A stretch of 64,000 nt of DNA from Panicum virgatum (GCF_016808335.1 NC_053136.1:1532531-1596530), one strand, 5' to 3'. Shown: positions 23,885 through 36,499, numbered from the stretch's first letter. Notes: generated by a model not told the origin, from the sequence alone. Program-made: numbers and translations.

Positions 23885-24621
23885 TCGATCGATCCATCTG
23901 TTGTCGGACGGTGACAGGACACTGCTGCCGAGACTAACCTTGAGCCAGCCGCCCATGGACCGTGACGGACAGGACAGTTCAGTTTGCCCACGGTAGCTAG
24001 CTAGAAAGTGTAGGTGGCTTCACAAGACAGATAAAACAAACACGGGGTAAAAGAGGAATCAATCAGTGGGGGTAGTACTATACATATTGTTACATACAGA
24101 GTACTTGAGAAATTCTTTTGTACAAAATTTGTACAGGTAGCTCTAGAGTTCGTATCAGCTAGCTATGGATAGACGACTGGATACATTATATACACACACT
24201 GAGTGAACAGACCACCATTGTTTTGCTCTGACGAGTTTAAAATTTTTACGTGGGACGATACACACTAGCAATATGAATGTTTACCAATTTTTGCATGTGC
24301 ATGTAAACATACTAACAAGCAGTTCTGCTTTAGTATTTTGGGGGTTAAATTGCATTGCATTGCATTGCATGTGCGATAGACTAATAGTAGAAGACTTTAC
24401 GTTTGCAAGAAATTAAACGGTGTGAATGTCTAGTGTTTTGTGGGCGCCTAACTATATATATTAGAGGAGGCATCACATCGATCTTTGGTGTACTAGGCTG
24501 CCGATGGGTCCAAATTCTTTTGACACGGATGGAGGGGAGAAAAGGGCGGCAGTTGAGTTAACGTTGCTGTTGCCCCATCACACACTGACCAAACATTGAT
24601 CTCCATCTCGATCTAACATAC
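23885..24621. other. 3' flank of the 19104 gene, no other gene
   Basis: AT-rich sequence with a short (TTGCA)n run near 24350-24375. No open frame with gene character was found. Confidence 0.5.
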
Positions 24622-24626
24622 GTCCC

Positions 24627-27600
24627 TGTGTGACGGACCCGTTGAGTTAAAATGTTTAATTAAGCGTAACCGCCATCATTTGGCGCAATAGCTTAATTAA
24701 GTGTAACTTAACAGGCTGTTTCCAACCCACAGGCCGATCGAAACACACCAGAAGTCTCGCACGAAGGCGAACGCAGAAGGTACCAGCATGAAGCATGATA
24801 AAATATTACAAAAATAGTAAATAATATTAAGACTTTTACAAAATAGCTTCAAATTTAAAATGCACATAATAAACAATAGCAGCGGAAGATAATCTAACTT
24901 ACAAAACATTTTTACTAGAGAATAAATAAAACGAACTAAATAAGTCGAGAACTACCGAGACGTGAAGATAAGGTGCCACATCGAGCCCACCGATGTGAAG
25001 CCTAGTTAGCTCCTAAACCTGAAATAGGGTAATAACAAACCCTGAGCAACTAATACTCAGCAAAACTTACCCGACCAGTGGATATAACTTAGCCCACATA
25101 TCTAGACATGCAAGACATTTGGCTGGTGGTTATTTTGCAGAAAAAGTGACTAAAGTAAATCCTTACTTTCATTATTTTAGCTCCAGATTATATATATGTA
25201 TTAACTATAATCTATTATTTGCATAAACCATCTATAGCAAATATGGTGGTGCAATCAATCATAATTCAGTGTGTTTAACATTATATATATATATATAATT
25301 CACATTCTAACATTTTGTTACGATGCAGCAAAGAGATCAAGGCTCTCATAATCGCGAGACACGACGAATCGATTCGATTTAACCTTGCAAGGTGGACCTA
25401 ACCAACACGGCACGCAAAAGCCCCATCGGACCCCCACGCACCAACATTTCCCCTCCCCGCCTCGAACTACAGGAACCAGCCCAACAACATATAGTCAGCC
25501 GAGCCCTACGTGAGACCACCAAAAATAAACATATGTCCTAGGAGTTGGGTGCGGGTTCCTGTACTTTCGAAGCAAGGCAGTACTCGGCTTACCGGTTTCG
25601 ACTACCTTCTACTCCCGACATGCGGTTAGTATAGTTCAATCCCCGATCAGCACTGCCGACAACGACCGGTCCTTAACCAACACAGACGGGACTAAGACAC
25701 TCAGGAACCCTGTCCTGCTGCCATACCTATGCATCCTCATCATTTCCCATCCGGTCTCATTTCTCCATTCATTTCATCTCAAATTCACAACTCAAGTACT
25801 GGAATACAGATATATCTTATATCTCGCGAGTAACCAGAAATTACTCGACTTCTAAACATCCTATATCTCGCGAGTGACAAGAAATCACTCGTCTTCTACC
25901 GTGAACCATTAAGCATAGCACTTCTATCGACCTATACCTACTAGTATACTCAGGGAAACCTAGGGATCATGCAACTAGGGTTCTAAACAACTCCTAAAAC
26001 ATAATGCACAAGTAATAAATACATATATATAGGTGTCATAATTTAAAATAATAGGACATGCACCGGGGCTTGCCTGTGGGTAACACTAAGTCAGTGTTAA
26101 TGCTATCAAGGTCTTGAGCCCTTCCGACCTTGGGCCGGGTCTTCGGTTGCCTCTTAGGGTCCTTCCATCTTCTGGAGATGTCCACCGAACACTATATTGG
26201 GGTTCGGCTCCAACATCGCGTGCTTCACGTCCATGTTTTGCATATCTAGCGTATCTAAATGAAACACAACAATATTGATGTATGAATGCATGGGTGATGT
26301 ATCAAAAAGACAAAGCAAGCTTAAAAGGAAAACGGTTCGACGCTACACTATGAGAGTTCATTCAATTTGTTTTAGCCTGAAGTGTTCATTCAATTTGTTC
26401 ATTCAATTACGATTAGGTCCTGACCTGGAGGAGTTGACCGACGTCCCGGACGACCAGAAGATCCAGAAGGACTACCCCGACACCCGGAGGACCCAGAAGG
26501 ACGTACCCGGAGACCAGAAGCCCCGGAGGACCAGGAAGACTACAAAGACCTATCAGGTTCACGCCCGTCTGCGATTGAATACCTATTAGGCATTGCTTGC
26601 TAGATACGCTACGCTCCCAAATTGAGTGTGATGAGATGAGCTTGCATGGCCATTTACTTTCCGTATTCCTTGTTTCCCATACTTAGCTTTGATTGATACA
26701 TGCTATTGCTACTATGAGTGAGATTTGGGGTATGGGAATATATGACGTGATAGTCCTTGCTTGCTGGAAGATGCCTCCACATATATGAGAGTTGGTGATT
26801 AGGTTACAGCGGGGGCGAGCAGACTCTTTTCCCTGATCTTCGGATCGAGAGCCGGGGATTGTGTGTTGGGCACGATCCTGTGAGCACCTGTAATGGGTGA
26901 CGGGCACCTGTGGCGGGTGCTAGACCGTTCCTGTGGGAACATAGTAGAGGTGTAGTTATGGAGGAGATACCTGTAATGGGTATCGATTGCAGACCGTGTT
27001 GACGGGATGCTAACTTTGGATGAAGACGCTTGCCTCAGCTGGATGAAGGACTTGACTTTGTGGCCCTAGTGACGGAACTATGTCAAACGTGCACACCACT
27101 TATCCTTTATGAGGGGGGACCCAGCCCGAGCTAGCTATGCGCGGCACCATTACTGCAGGAGGATAGTGTTTCAGTGTCAGGGGGAGAGGGCAGGACCCTA
27201 TCACCCCCGATCGCAGGATCCATGGAGATTCCATTCTAGATAGCTTCACAGCCCCGGGCGACCTTCTGCGGGAGGACGCGCCCTAGACCGGGAGTAGGAT
27301 GGTGCCGTAGCCGTTAGTTTCGTTGACTGGTGCCTCGGAGAAGGTCGGGTCGCTCCCTGCCGGATTCGTGGCGAGTGGGTACAGGTGTACAACTCCTACA
27401 GGGTGAAAACTATACGTATAGCCGCGTACTCGGTCATGTACAACTCTGGATCTGGCACCACACTGTAGGTAGATCCACATATACTTTTCTACCTCCCTCT
27501 AGTCTACTTTTCCTGCTTGGATAGCAGCTGAGGTGCGGGGAGAGGGAGTTCCCGCACCGAAACAGGGTTGAGACAGTTGTAGTGGAAGATAGGAGACCGG

Positions 27601-28589
27601 GAGTCCGGATTGCCGGAGCTGCCTGTGTTGAAAGGTGTTTTGGATGACTTATATATATATTGCTTGCATTAGGAAAACATAGCCTACCCTTGGCATTACT
27701 TTTATACCGTCTGCATCCACATAAAGTTTGCATACGGATGGTGACGTGAACCTATCCCGTCCTTGGGGATAGCCGGATAGATGCAGGATCCGAGTAAAGG
27801 AGACGGCAGGACGACAAAGGAAGATGATGTGAAGGATGGCCCGAGCTACACTCCGAGCTGCCTATGGAGAGGATTCGTGAAGATGTAGTTTGCCCAGAAG
27901 ACTTGATATCGTTTCCGCTTTCTGATTGTTTTCTTTTAGCCCAAGGGGCTTGTACTCTGAGATTCGTAATACAATCATTCGGATTGTGTAATAAATAAAC
28001 CCCTGTGATGTTGTAAACGTGAGTTATGTCTGTGATATTCAAATGAAATGGGTTCTGTATGTGATAGCTAATGATCGAGGGACTATCACGACGATACAGA
28101 AGTTCGGGTTCGCCTTTCGGGAACCCAGTCTGTTTCAAAAACGTTGGTGGGACCTCGGTGACAAAATCACGCCTGGAGTATCCGGAAACAAACCCGGAGT
28201 ATCCGGATTATTCCGGAATTTCCGGATTCACACCCGGAAGTTCCGGGTTCACAATGATTCCCAGAAATAAATTGCGATTGAGTCGACTTGATTTGTTTTG
28301 AAAATTTGTTCAAACATCAAAACTGAATCATTTGGCACCCCCAACTATATTTTTAGCTAAACATTTTTCTTTCCCTGTTCCTACCTTTTAATATTATTTG
28401 ATTTCAAAAATAACGCGAACCTTTATTTAGAAATCATTTCAAAAGAGATTTTCTCATTTCACAGGTTAAATTGCTAGCAAGAATTTCTTTAGTGGTTTTG
28501 TTCAGGCAGATTTATTTAGTGCTAACAATCATATTAACCATGGGATTAACTTTGTAGTTATGGTGATAATAAACACCTGGGGTGTTGCA
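24627..28589 (-). mobile_element. 4.0-kb TG...CA unit with 5-bp TSD (probable solo LTR)
   Basis: Read on the minus strand it starts TGCAACACCCCAGG and ends GGGTCCGTCACACA. It is flanked by a perfect 5-bp duplication GTCCC (24622-24626 and 28590-28594). It is homologous, in inverted orientation, to the unit at 11352-15059: shared blocks include 25375-25395 (TTAACCTTGCAAGGTGGACC), 26060-26080 and 25020-25150. The stretch 26420-28030 looks unlike the other unit and may be a nested insertion or a diverged interior. It includes a short repeat CCGGAxxTTCCGG near 28175-28255. No gag, protease or reverse transcriptase was seen. Confidence 0.75.
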
Positions 28590-28654
28590 GTCCCGTCTTC
28601 CGTTCAGCTCGGTTCACGCCTCCTCGGCTCATCATTTTTCCCGGCCTGAACAAT

Positions 28655-28921
28655 AGATGTGTTTAGATCCTCAAAAAGATGGTAAAAAGGGACACATCGG
28701 ATTCTGTAGCACACTGTAACATTTTTCGTTTGTTTGTGATAAATATTGTCCTACCATAGGCTAACTAGGCTCAAAAGATTCGTCTCGCAATGTACATCAA
28801 AACTATGCAATTAGTTTTTTTATTTACCTATATTTAGTACTCCATGCATGAGGCAAAAGATTTGATGTGATAGGTGAATAGTGAAGTTTGGAGAGGAAAG
28901 ATTTTGCAACTAAACACAGCC
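28655..28921 (+). mobile_element. MITE, same general type as 17645-17977 but diverged
   Basis: Ends GATGTGTTTAGATCC and CAACTAAACACAGCC are imperfect inverted repeats. The interior keeps AGGCTCAAAAGATTCGTCTCGC and ATTTAGTACTCCATGCATG, motifs common in this class of grass MITE. Boundaries are approximate. Confidence 0.6.
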
Positions 28922-29469
28922 AATGACATGTGACTGGTCTGCGAAAGCATGTTGGTGTTACTACTTTCTGTTGGCTGTCACTGTCAAAAGCATGTTTTTC
29001 CTTCCCCTTTTTATTAATTTCTTTCTTCATTTGGACAGTTGGTAGTGAGCACAGTAGGCGCATTTCTTTCAACAAAATTATTGGTCGGTCCATCAGGACT
29101 ACTCTTCGATCAGCTTTCTTCTACCTTGGACAGGAAATGAAGGGGGGCGGGAATGAATGAATCCCATTATCCCAAGTCCCAGCTAGGCAAGGACAATTGA
29201 GGGGGCTGGCAAGGGGCCATGGCCATGGGATCATGGGCATGGCAGCTCATCTGCCAGCAGCCTTTCTGAAACAAGTACTAGGTCCCAGTACCAGCAGCTG
29301 CTTTCTCCCCGTGAAGCAACCCCCTTCCCTCGCCGTCCTTGAGTTCATGACCAAGACACATGTCTCTATTATCCATGCACGGTCCCTCGCTCTAGGCGTG
29401 ACATGGGCGTCTGTTGTCAGCGCAGTTGCGTTCCGATCCGAACAGCTAGCAGTCTCAACCTTGGGCACC

Positions 29470-30340
29470 ATGTGATGGTGCGCGGCGGCCACGTGCTCTG
29501 TGGCGTTGGTCGTCGCTGGGATCGCCAGCACGCTTAGCGTGGCAAGTGAAGTGCCGGCCTTGCAGCGCCAGCGAGCGCGTGGCGTGGCATGATGATTCCG
29601 GCGCGAGCCCGTCGCGAACGCGCAGCTCAACGGCCACCTCCGCAGCTCGCGCTCATGGCGACGAACCACGCCGGCAACGCCCGCACCAGCAGCCAGGTCT
29701 CGTCGATCCTGGCCGCAGGAGGCTGATCCAACGACCAGGAAAGCCCAAGAGGTGGACGGTATTTCATTTACCGTCCACCCCCGGACAGGAAATCAAACAC
29801 CGACCACCACGAGTCCGGTCGCGGAGGGCTCACGGAGGCGCCCGGAGCGCCGGTTCCCCCGCTGTGCTTCTCCAGCGAACAGGGCTATACGTTCCCGCAC
29901 TCTTCAGGGCGGTAGGGCGCGCCAATGACGTTGCCAGGGGCTCCAGCTCTGCGACGGCGACGGAGCTCTTGGACGAGGCCTCCGGAGTGACGGTCGCGGC
30001 CGTCCGGCGCCATCCGTGTGCGTGGCGCCGGGACGCCCGCCCGAGCTCCCCGACGATGCATCAGTAGGCACAAGCTCCGGCGCCGGCGTGCTCTGTGGTG
30101 CCGCTCGCGTGTAGAGATGGGTGTGGGACGGACGGCGCCGCGAGGCCAGACCAGCGCGGCCGAGTTCCGCTTCCGCATCGATCGTTGCTCTTCTTCCTCG
30201 TCATGCGATGGGGAACAAAGACCGCCGGAGCAGAGCATGACGATGAACTACGTCGAGGCGAAGTGGCGAACGGCGGCATGCGGCCCAGCGAGAGGACCAC
30301 GAGACTTATCGCTTCCTGCAACTAGCTATCGACCCATCCT
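29470..30340. repeat. GC-rich hairpin-bearing unit (first block)
   Basis: A GC-rich island between AT-rich flanks. It contains the hairpin at 29751-29779 and, about 220 bp later, ACGAGGCCTCCGGAGTGACGG, a motif that recurs as GACGAAGCCGCCGGAGTG near 39080 and GACGAGGTCGCCGGAGTGAAGG near 41105. Open frames exist on both strands but none has a domain that I recognise. I read it as one member of a family of duplicated, decayed gene-like units. Confidence 0.55.
29751..29779. repeat. Hairpin copy 1 (29 nt perfect foldback)
   Basis: Arms GGTGGACGGTA and TACCGTCCACC pair perfectly over 11 bp around the 7-nt loop TTTCATT. It is preceded by GGCTGATCCAACG about 30 bases upstream. A decayed second foldback (GGACAGGAAATCAAACACCG) follows directly. 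Confidence 0.9.
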
Positions 30341-30380
30341 GACCGCACGAGGCTGATCCAACGATCAGAAAAGGCCAAGG

Positions 30381-30409
30381 GGTGGACGGTATTTCATTTA
30401 CCGTCCACC
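30381..30409. repeat. Hairpin copy 2
   Basis: Identical 29-nt foldback, 630 bp after copy 1, again preceded by GGCTGATCCAACG. It is followed by CGGACGGTAAATGGAA, which can compete with the left arm for pairing. Confidence 0.9.
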
Positions 30410-30799
30410 CCCGGACGGTAAATGGAATGCTCTCCGTCCCTCCGCTCAACCTCCGGCTTGTCCGCCGCCGGCACCTCGCCGTCGCTGCCCTCTCCAGCTT
30501 CCTTGCTCGCAGAGAATGTGAAGCCCTATCTCCATCCGATGCACTCAAGCCCTGGGATCTCGGTCCTTCACTCTCTGCTGCTCAGGCAGCAAGTCAAGTC
30601 CCCATCATGGCGGATTGGCGGCAATTGGAGCCGAGCAGCGGCGCCCTTCACTTAAGCACATGCACCCATCCATTGCAGGAGTTCGCGCACCTGCCTCCTC
30701 CTGCGATCTCATGCAAGAGAACGTCCGTGAGGAAGTTGATCCTTGTCCTGTTGTCCCAACAAATTTCTCTGCTCTCGCGTGGTACCTGACGGCTATGTA

Positions 30800-30935
30800 G
30801 CACCGATACGGATAGGCGTATCAGTATCGGCCCGATACGGATACGTGGATACGTCAAATTTCTGCAAAACTTAAAGGCACAAAGATGTATCGGAGTATCG
30901 GATACGGATACACGGATACGTATCGGATACGTGAT
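30800..30935. repeat. Degenerate GATACG/GATACGGATACG repeat tract
   Basis: GATACGGATA, GATACGGATACG, GGATACGTCA and TATCGGATACG motifs recur about a dozen times in 135 bp on a 5-6-base theme. No coding potential. Confidence 0.75.
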
Positions 30936-31599
30936 ATGGGGTCATGTTGAAATATCGGGGTTACAGAGCCTGACGGAGTTCACCCAACATAACATGCTGC
31001 TGCAATATCAGTTCTTCCAATGTTTGTTTTCAGAAAATTTTTTTCGAAAGATTGTTTGTCCTCAGATTATGCAGGTTACCTTGTTACCATGGGCAAGTAA
31101 CAATTACATTACGTCCACAAACAAATTGTGGTACCACTCAAGATTTACATCAACTCTGACAAATCTGCATATTGTTCAGAACTTCAGATGCATCAGTGTA
31201 TCACAACACTTCTGATTTTCTGAACATTCTGAAATTCTATCTACATTGCCCCCACAATTGCGGCAGTGCAGACTGCAGAATATGGAATGTGTTACTGTCC
31301 ATTTTCGACTAAGCAAGGTAATCCAACACAACTGGGCAATTGAAATGCATCAGATCTTAGCATTGCAACTACCAGGTGCACAAACCTCTCATCCTATTTA
31401 TGTGTCAAGCACTGTAAGTGGGTACTAATTCTATCCCTTCTGCCACAATGTAGGTTTTTGTTTCGTTCAGTGTTCATGCGCTCAGTTAGAACTTTCCATA
31501 TTTATTTAGTGCAAATCTCAGAATTCAGTTTGGAATTTGTTTTACAATTTTTTCAGAGTACATTCAGGCTTGAACATGTACAAATTTCAGAAAGAACTA

Positions 31600-31655
31600 C
31601 TCCCTCTGTCTAGATGTATAGCAAAAAAACGACTAATAATTTGGGATGGAGGGAG
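31600..31655 (+). mobile_element. Minimal Stowaway-like MITE (56 bp)
   Basis: CTCCCTCTGTCTAGATGTAT at the left and GGATGGAGGGAG at the right are the inverted ends of a Stowaway MITE. They are flanked by TA on each side, with only some 25 bp between. Confidence 0.7.
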
Positions 31656-31664
31656 TACAATTGA

Positions 31665-31752
31665 AGAACAAATGCTTTTGTTTCCCTGAAATTATTTTTC
31701 ACCATCTCAGAACAAATGCTTTCGTTTCCCTGAAATTATTTTTCACCATCTC
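31665..31752 (+). repeat. Perfect-type tandem duplication, 44 bp x 2
   Basis: AGAACAAATGCTTTTGTTTC and the following CCTGAAATTATTTTTCACC occur at 31665-31708 and again at 31709-31752 with a single base difference. Confidence 0.85.
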
Positions 31753-32159
31753 ACTTGCAATTTTGCTTAAGCATATTCCTCAGTCTTTCCATAGTGCGAG
31801 TTCTTCATTGAATGAATTAGTTTTCTTGTACGTGCCCATGTATCTGTTTGGATCGAATCTTGTGCAGTGAAGACAGGAAGTTGTTGCTCTTACCAGCCTC
31901 TTCATTGTGAGCTAACTGGGAAAAAAAATTCAGCATGTTGATTGCTATTTGTAACCGGTAACAAGAGCTTGTTTGAAAATATACAATCATAACATTTTTT
32001 TCCTAACAAAATAATCAGAGCTGTGGTGTTTGTGGTCTCTCTTGTAAGCTGTTGATATCCTTGTCTGCCGTGCCTGGTAACAAGAGCTCTGAAGCAAGGA
32101 CATTCCATCAGCAAAGATCTCACCAGCTAAGCTCCTCTTCCCCCCTTCATATTTGAGGA

Positions 32160-32640
32160 TTTTTTTTTTCTTTTGAATAAAAAGTAGCAGACATGTGTAC
32201 CATACGTATGCATTCAGTGTTTGATGCTGCACACACAACACAAGGGCTGCTTTAAGCTTATTATCCATCAGCATGACAAGGTGAAACTGGGCGGACAAAA
32301 TTCTGAATTTATATTATGATACAACAAAGGAGTGCACAATATCACATCTGCAGCGTTCCCGGAAAATTGTATTGCTTTACATGACAGCGGCCAACATTCA
32401 GCTTAGCATATGAACCTTCCAGGTACATTTTGTCGAAAGATAGTCAGAAAATCTGAATTGAATATCCTCCGGTGACCAAAGGGATGCATCATCGTCAACA
32501 AAGGTCCGTGCATTCAGGTAATGCGAGCCCCTTCCTTTGCAAGAGATCCCAAACTCTTCTGTTTTCTCAATGATCAACCTGCAATGACCTAATTGAAGCA
32601 CAAAGCAGAAAAATTGATGAGGACATGAAACTTATGGATA
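32160..32640. repeat. Segmental duplicate A (homologous to 41830-42270)
   Basis: From ACATGTGTACCATACGTATG through GGAGTGCACAAT, TAGCATATGAACC and CAAGAGATCCCAAACTCTTC the order and most bases match 41830-42270. The last part also matches 48860-49030 near the PPR gene. There is no open frame of note, so this is duplicated non-coding flank. Confidence 0.85.
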
Positions 32641-32693
32641 TGAGAATGATAGTTAAATACAAGATGAGCTCGTTTTGACATTTGCATAGTATC

Positions 32694-33801
32694 TGTCGGT
32701 ACCCTGCAACTGGGGTACCCACTCCTACTGTGACAAGACTCGCGTAGTTATCCGTAACTATGCCCTAAGAAGCTGAGCAGCCGGACCCCTGGGGTCCGAC
32801 TCCATCTCACCGGACCAACGGTCCCGGACCCGCTTCCCGCTCAGGGACGGGTCCGGTGTCACCACGTGTCCCAGAGGTGGAAATGCTCAGCACCTGTGGC
32901 CGCGGACTCGGACCCCCGCAGGTGGGTCCGGGACCTCCACGTACCATCCGGACTCCCGCAGATGGGTCCGGGACCTCCATGTGCTGTCCGGACCCCCGTG
33001 AGCTCTCGGCTCAGCTAGCTGCTCGGGAGGGGTCCGGAGCCGCAACGTGTCCCGCAGACGCGGGCGCGGGCGCAAGTCTTCCGCTGGAAGCTCGCCCACG
33101 TGTCCCGCATGTGTGGGCGCGGGCACAAGTCTTCCGCTGGAAGCTCCCTCACCCACCCGCATTAAGTCCACACTGTGGATCGCGAGTTACCGAGGTGGGC
33201 TCGAATGACCGCACAGCGGGTCGCGAGTTACCGGGGTAAACAGTAAAGTCACGGGCGCCGCGCGCGCCTGTCCACCACAATAAGTGGAGGCGACAGCTCG
33301 CCTCTACATCATGACGCCTACGCTGCAGTCTATGTTGCTGGCACAACAGTCTACGCCGCAACCTACGCTACTGGAATCACGCCGACGAGACAAGGCAAGC
33401 CCGGAGGAGATCTACGACAGGCGTAGCGTCATAGTAGTGCTAGGCGTTATGTTATTTAAATACATCCACGTTGGGCCCACCTGTCGGAGTCCCAACGGCT
33501 ATGTATTTGACTATGAAAGGGGAGCACACGCTAGTCTCAGGACAAGTGGACTCAGACTCTCTCCCTCACACTCTCAGCTCACCAGCTAGAACCACTCTCG
33601 AGCAATCTCTGGTGAGGACAGGCAATACAACACATAGTGGATGTAGGGTATTACGCTCCGGCGGCCCGAACCACTCTAAACCTTCTGTGTTCATCGTGTT
33701 CTTAATCTAGATCGGACTAATCCTAGCTATCCCCCGAGTTGATTCTCCCTCAGGGCTTAGGCGGGTGCATTCTGCCACCCGGCTGGGTTTACCACCCGAC
33801 A
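32694..33801 (+). repeat. 5' LTR (1,108 bp)
   Basis: It matches the right LTR except for small indels. It lacks 54 bp present at about 35790-35843 of the 3' LTR; the deletion edges share AGT, which suggests slippage or illegitimate recombination. Internal near-repeats CACGTGTCCCGCA, CAAGTCTTCCGCTGGAAGCTC and GTGGGTCCGGGACCTCCA occur twice each. Confidence 0.9.
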
Positions 33802-33822
33802 TTTGGCGCGCCAGGTAGGGGG
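33802..33822 (+). other. Primer binding site
   Basis: TTTGGCGCGCCAGGTAGG begins immediately after the left LTR. The position and the TGGCGC core fit a tRNA primer site of Ty3-type plant elements. The exact tRNA was not determined. Confidence 0.65.
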
Positions 33823-33860
33823 CAGGTTAGTTAGTTTTAGTTCATCTCTTGTTCGTCTCC

Positions 33861-34367
33861 ATGGTTCGGGTGGTTGAGCACTCCTACCACGACGACGACG
33901 TGGAGATGGTGGAGGGTGTGGCGTCATCCATGCCACACGCCTCTCGCCTTCTTGCGCCAGGGGCAACCATGCCCGTGGAGCAGCCACTGATGGCAGTGGC
34001 GCACGTTGCACACCAGCGAGAATCAGGGCGCCCGTCAAAGGCCCCCTCACAAGCTGCGAGTTGCGGGGCGCTGGCGGCAGCTATGGAGTTGCTTCGCAAC
34101 CCTCCGGCTGCTGCTGCCTCGCCAGACGCCCTGAGGCAGTGGCGGGACGACGTTGACCGTCTCCTCCATCTGGCTCAGGCCTCCCCCAGTTCCACAAGGA
34201 ATGGGCAACGACCTCCGCCTGGCAATGCGGTGGTACCCTACCACCGGCGTCAGGACGGCGCGTCGGCATCCGTGCTCTCCCCCACGGTGAGGAGTGCACG
34301 GACTGAAGATCAGCGGGCAGAGCTCAACCGCGGGCGCCGCACGCCCGCGTCCCCAAGTACTCCTTGA
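33861..34367 (+). pseudogene. gag-like N-terminal fragment of the LTR element
   Basis: An open frame from the ATG at 33861 (MVRVVEHSYHDDDVEMVEG) to 34367 encodes about 168 residues, with an acidic start and then an Ala/Pro-rich segment including ALRQWRDDVDRLLHLAQAS. This is the style of the gag N-terminus of Ty3-type grass elements. The capsid core, zinc knuckle and all of pol are missing, and the next 900 bp have no long frame. Confidence 0.55.
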
Positions 34368-35304
34368 GTACTTGGGCGGGCGGCCTCCGGCCTCCGATGG
34401 AGAAAACAGCTTGTTCATAGCAGGTCCATTGCCGTTTAAGGCCAAAGAATTTGTTCTCATGCTAACAAAGCATGAGGCAAATCCTGAGCTGAGAACGGCT
34501 CCACAAGCTCTTCCCCAACTGGGAGGGACTCTCCGAGGTGACAGAAGTACGCCGGCCCGAATATATTCACCTTACAATGGAGGACCACTATAAGTTTTGT
34601 CTTTAGACGAGACGGGAAGAAAATTTTCCTTTATAATAAGATAGCACCAACGTGCGACCCAGAGCGGTAGAGGTCCGCCCTCGTAAACCCGGCCTCTGGC
34701 ATCCATCGCACAGCTCATGTATATCAGTTTATAAAGGAAAGATCTACCTTCCGGTCCTGTCTGTGTCAATTTAATTTCCTATCTCAACTTACGAATCTTT
34801 TTCTTCTAACCCCCATGCGGCCCTCTACTCTCGTTGCTACAATACGAATTGAGCTAGCCGGCTTGCCGTTCAGGATTGGACCCCCTCACTGCTAGAGGGG
34901 GGTCCGGACCCCTTAGGGACCTGCTTTGGAGAAGAGGCATTTGTTCCCTAGGGTGGCCCGAAGGCCCGTGTAGCCGCTTAGTTTGGTTCCGTACCCTAAG
35001 CCTACGCACTTCGCCACCCTGCAACGAGTGCCCTAGTACCCGGAACTGCTGAACCTAGAGGCCCGGACCTCATTCTAGCTTAGGGGCAGGCTCGGAGTGG
35101 GACCCGTGGGCACGCTACTAAGCATCTACCTTGAGTCATGTGCAGGTCCAAACGTGATGATGCAACAGGTGACCCAAAGGATGGACGACGCAGGACAAGA
35201 CCCTTGCGGCGCGCACCGCTGGGCGCCAGAAGCAGCCAAGTTGCTCACAGTAGTGGCCCAACCTGCGGGTTCATTGCCTCTCCCGAGGCGGGCCCGGGGG
35301 CCTC

Positions 35305-36481
35305 TGTCGGTACCCTGCAACTGTGGTACCCACTCCTACTGTGCCAAGACTCGCGTAGTTATCCGTAACTACGCCCTAAGGAGCTGAGCAGCCGGACCCC
35401 TGGGGTCCGACTCCATCTCACCGGACCAACGGTCCCGGACCCGTTTCCCGCTCGGGGACGGGTCCAGTGTCACCACGTGTCCCAGAGGTGGAAATGCTCA
35501 GCACCTACCTGTGGCCGCGGACCCGGACCCCCGCAGGTGGGTCCGGGACCTCCACGTGCCATCCGGACTCCCGCAGATGTGTCCGGGACCTCCACGTGCC
35601 TATCCGGACCCCCGTAAGCTCTCGGCTCAGCTAGCTGCTCGGGAGGGGTCCGGAGCCGCCACGTGTCACGCAGACGCGGGCGCGGGCGCAAGCCTTCCAC
35701 TGGAAGCTCGCCCACGTGTCCCGCATGTGTGGGCGCGAGCACAAGCCTTCTGCTGGAAGCTCCCTCACCCACCCGCATTAAGTGCGAGTGGTTTAGGCGT
35801 GCTCTGCTGCCGCTGGGCACGGGGCAGCTTTTGTCAGTCCACACTGTGGATCGCGAGTTACCGAGGTGGGCTCGAATGACCGCACAGCGGGTCGCGAGTT
35901 ACCGGGGTAAACAGTAAAGTCACGGGCGCCGCACGCGCCTGTCCACCACAATAAGTGGAGGCGACAGCTCGCCTCTACATCATGACGCCTACGCCGCTGT
36001 CTACGTTGCTGGCACAACAGTATACGCCGCAACCTACACTACTGGAATCACGCCGACGAGACAAGGCAAGCCCGGAGGAGATCTACGACAGGCGTAGCGT
36101 CATAGTAGTGCTAAGCGTTATGTTATTTAAATACATCCACGTTGGGCCCACCTGTCGGGGTCCCAACGGCTATGTACGTATATCCCTTTGACTATGAAAG
36201 GGAAGCACACGCTAGTCTCAGGACAAGTGGACTCAGACTCTCTCCCTCACACTCTCAGCTCACCAGCTAGAACCACTCTCGAGCAATCTCTGGTGAGGAC
36301 AGGCAATACAACACACAGTGAATGCAGGGTATTACGCTCCGGCGGCCCGAATCACTCTAAACCTTCTGTGTTCATCGTGTTTTTGATCTAGATCGGACTA
36401 ATCCTAACTACCCCCGAGTTGATTCTCCCTCAGGGCTTAGGCGGGTGCATTCTGCCACCCGGCTGGGTTTACCACCCGATA
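35305..36481 (+). repeat. 3' LTR (1,177 bp)
   Basis: The second LTR, longer than the first because it retains about 54 bp near 35790-35843 and has small extra segments near 35507-35511 and 36176-36187. The final base pair is changed (GATA for GACA). Confidence 0.9.
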
Positions 36482-36499
36482 GTAACTTTTGGTACAACT

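Larger units (their letters stand above)
32694..36481 (+). mobile_element. Non-autonomous LTR retrotransposon, 3.8 kb, both LTRs present
   Basis: Two homologous LTRs (32694-33801 and 35305-36481) start TGTCGGTACCCTGCAACTG and end ACCACCCGACA (left) or ACCACCCGATA (right). The flanking pentamers GTATC (32689-32693) and GTAAC (36482-36486) match at four of five bases. Directly after the left LTR is a tRNA-primer-site-like TTTGGCGCGCCAGGTAGG, and just before the right LTR a G-rich tract. The interior is only 1.5 kb and holds a gag-like fragment but no protease, integrase or reverse transcriptase. It therefore depends on a partner element for movement, as Zeon-type maize elements do. Confidence 0.9.

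Noticed and set aside
23039..23956. 305-codon minus-strand frame across exon 2 of the membrane protein gene
   Set aside because: It is antisense to a well supported exon with high third-position GC, which removes stops from the opposite strand.
24350..24375. TTGCA repeats as telomere-like or CRISPR array
   Set aside because: Only four or five perfect pentamers in plant DNA; a simple microsatellite.
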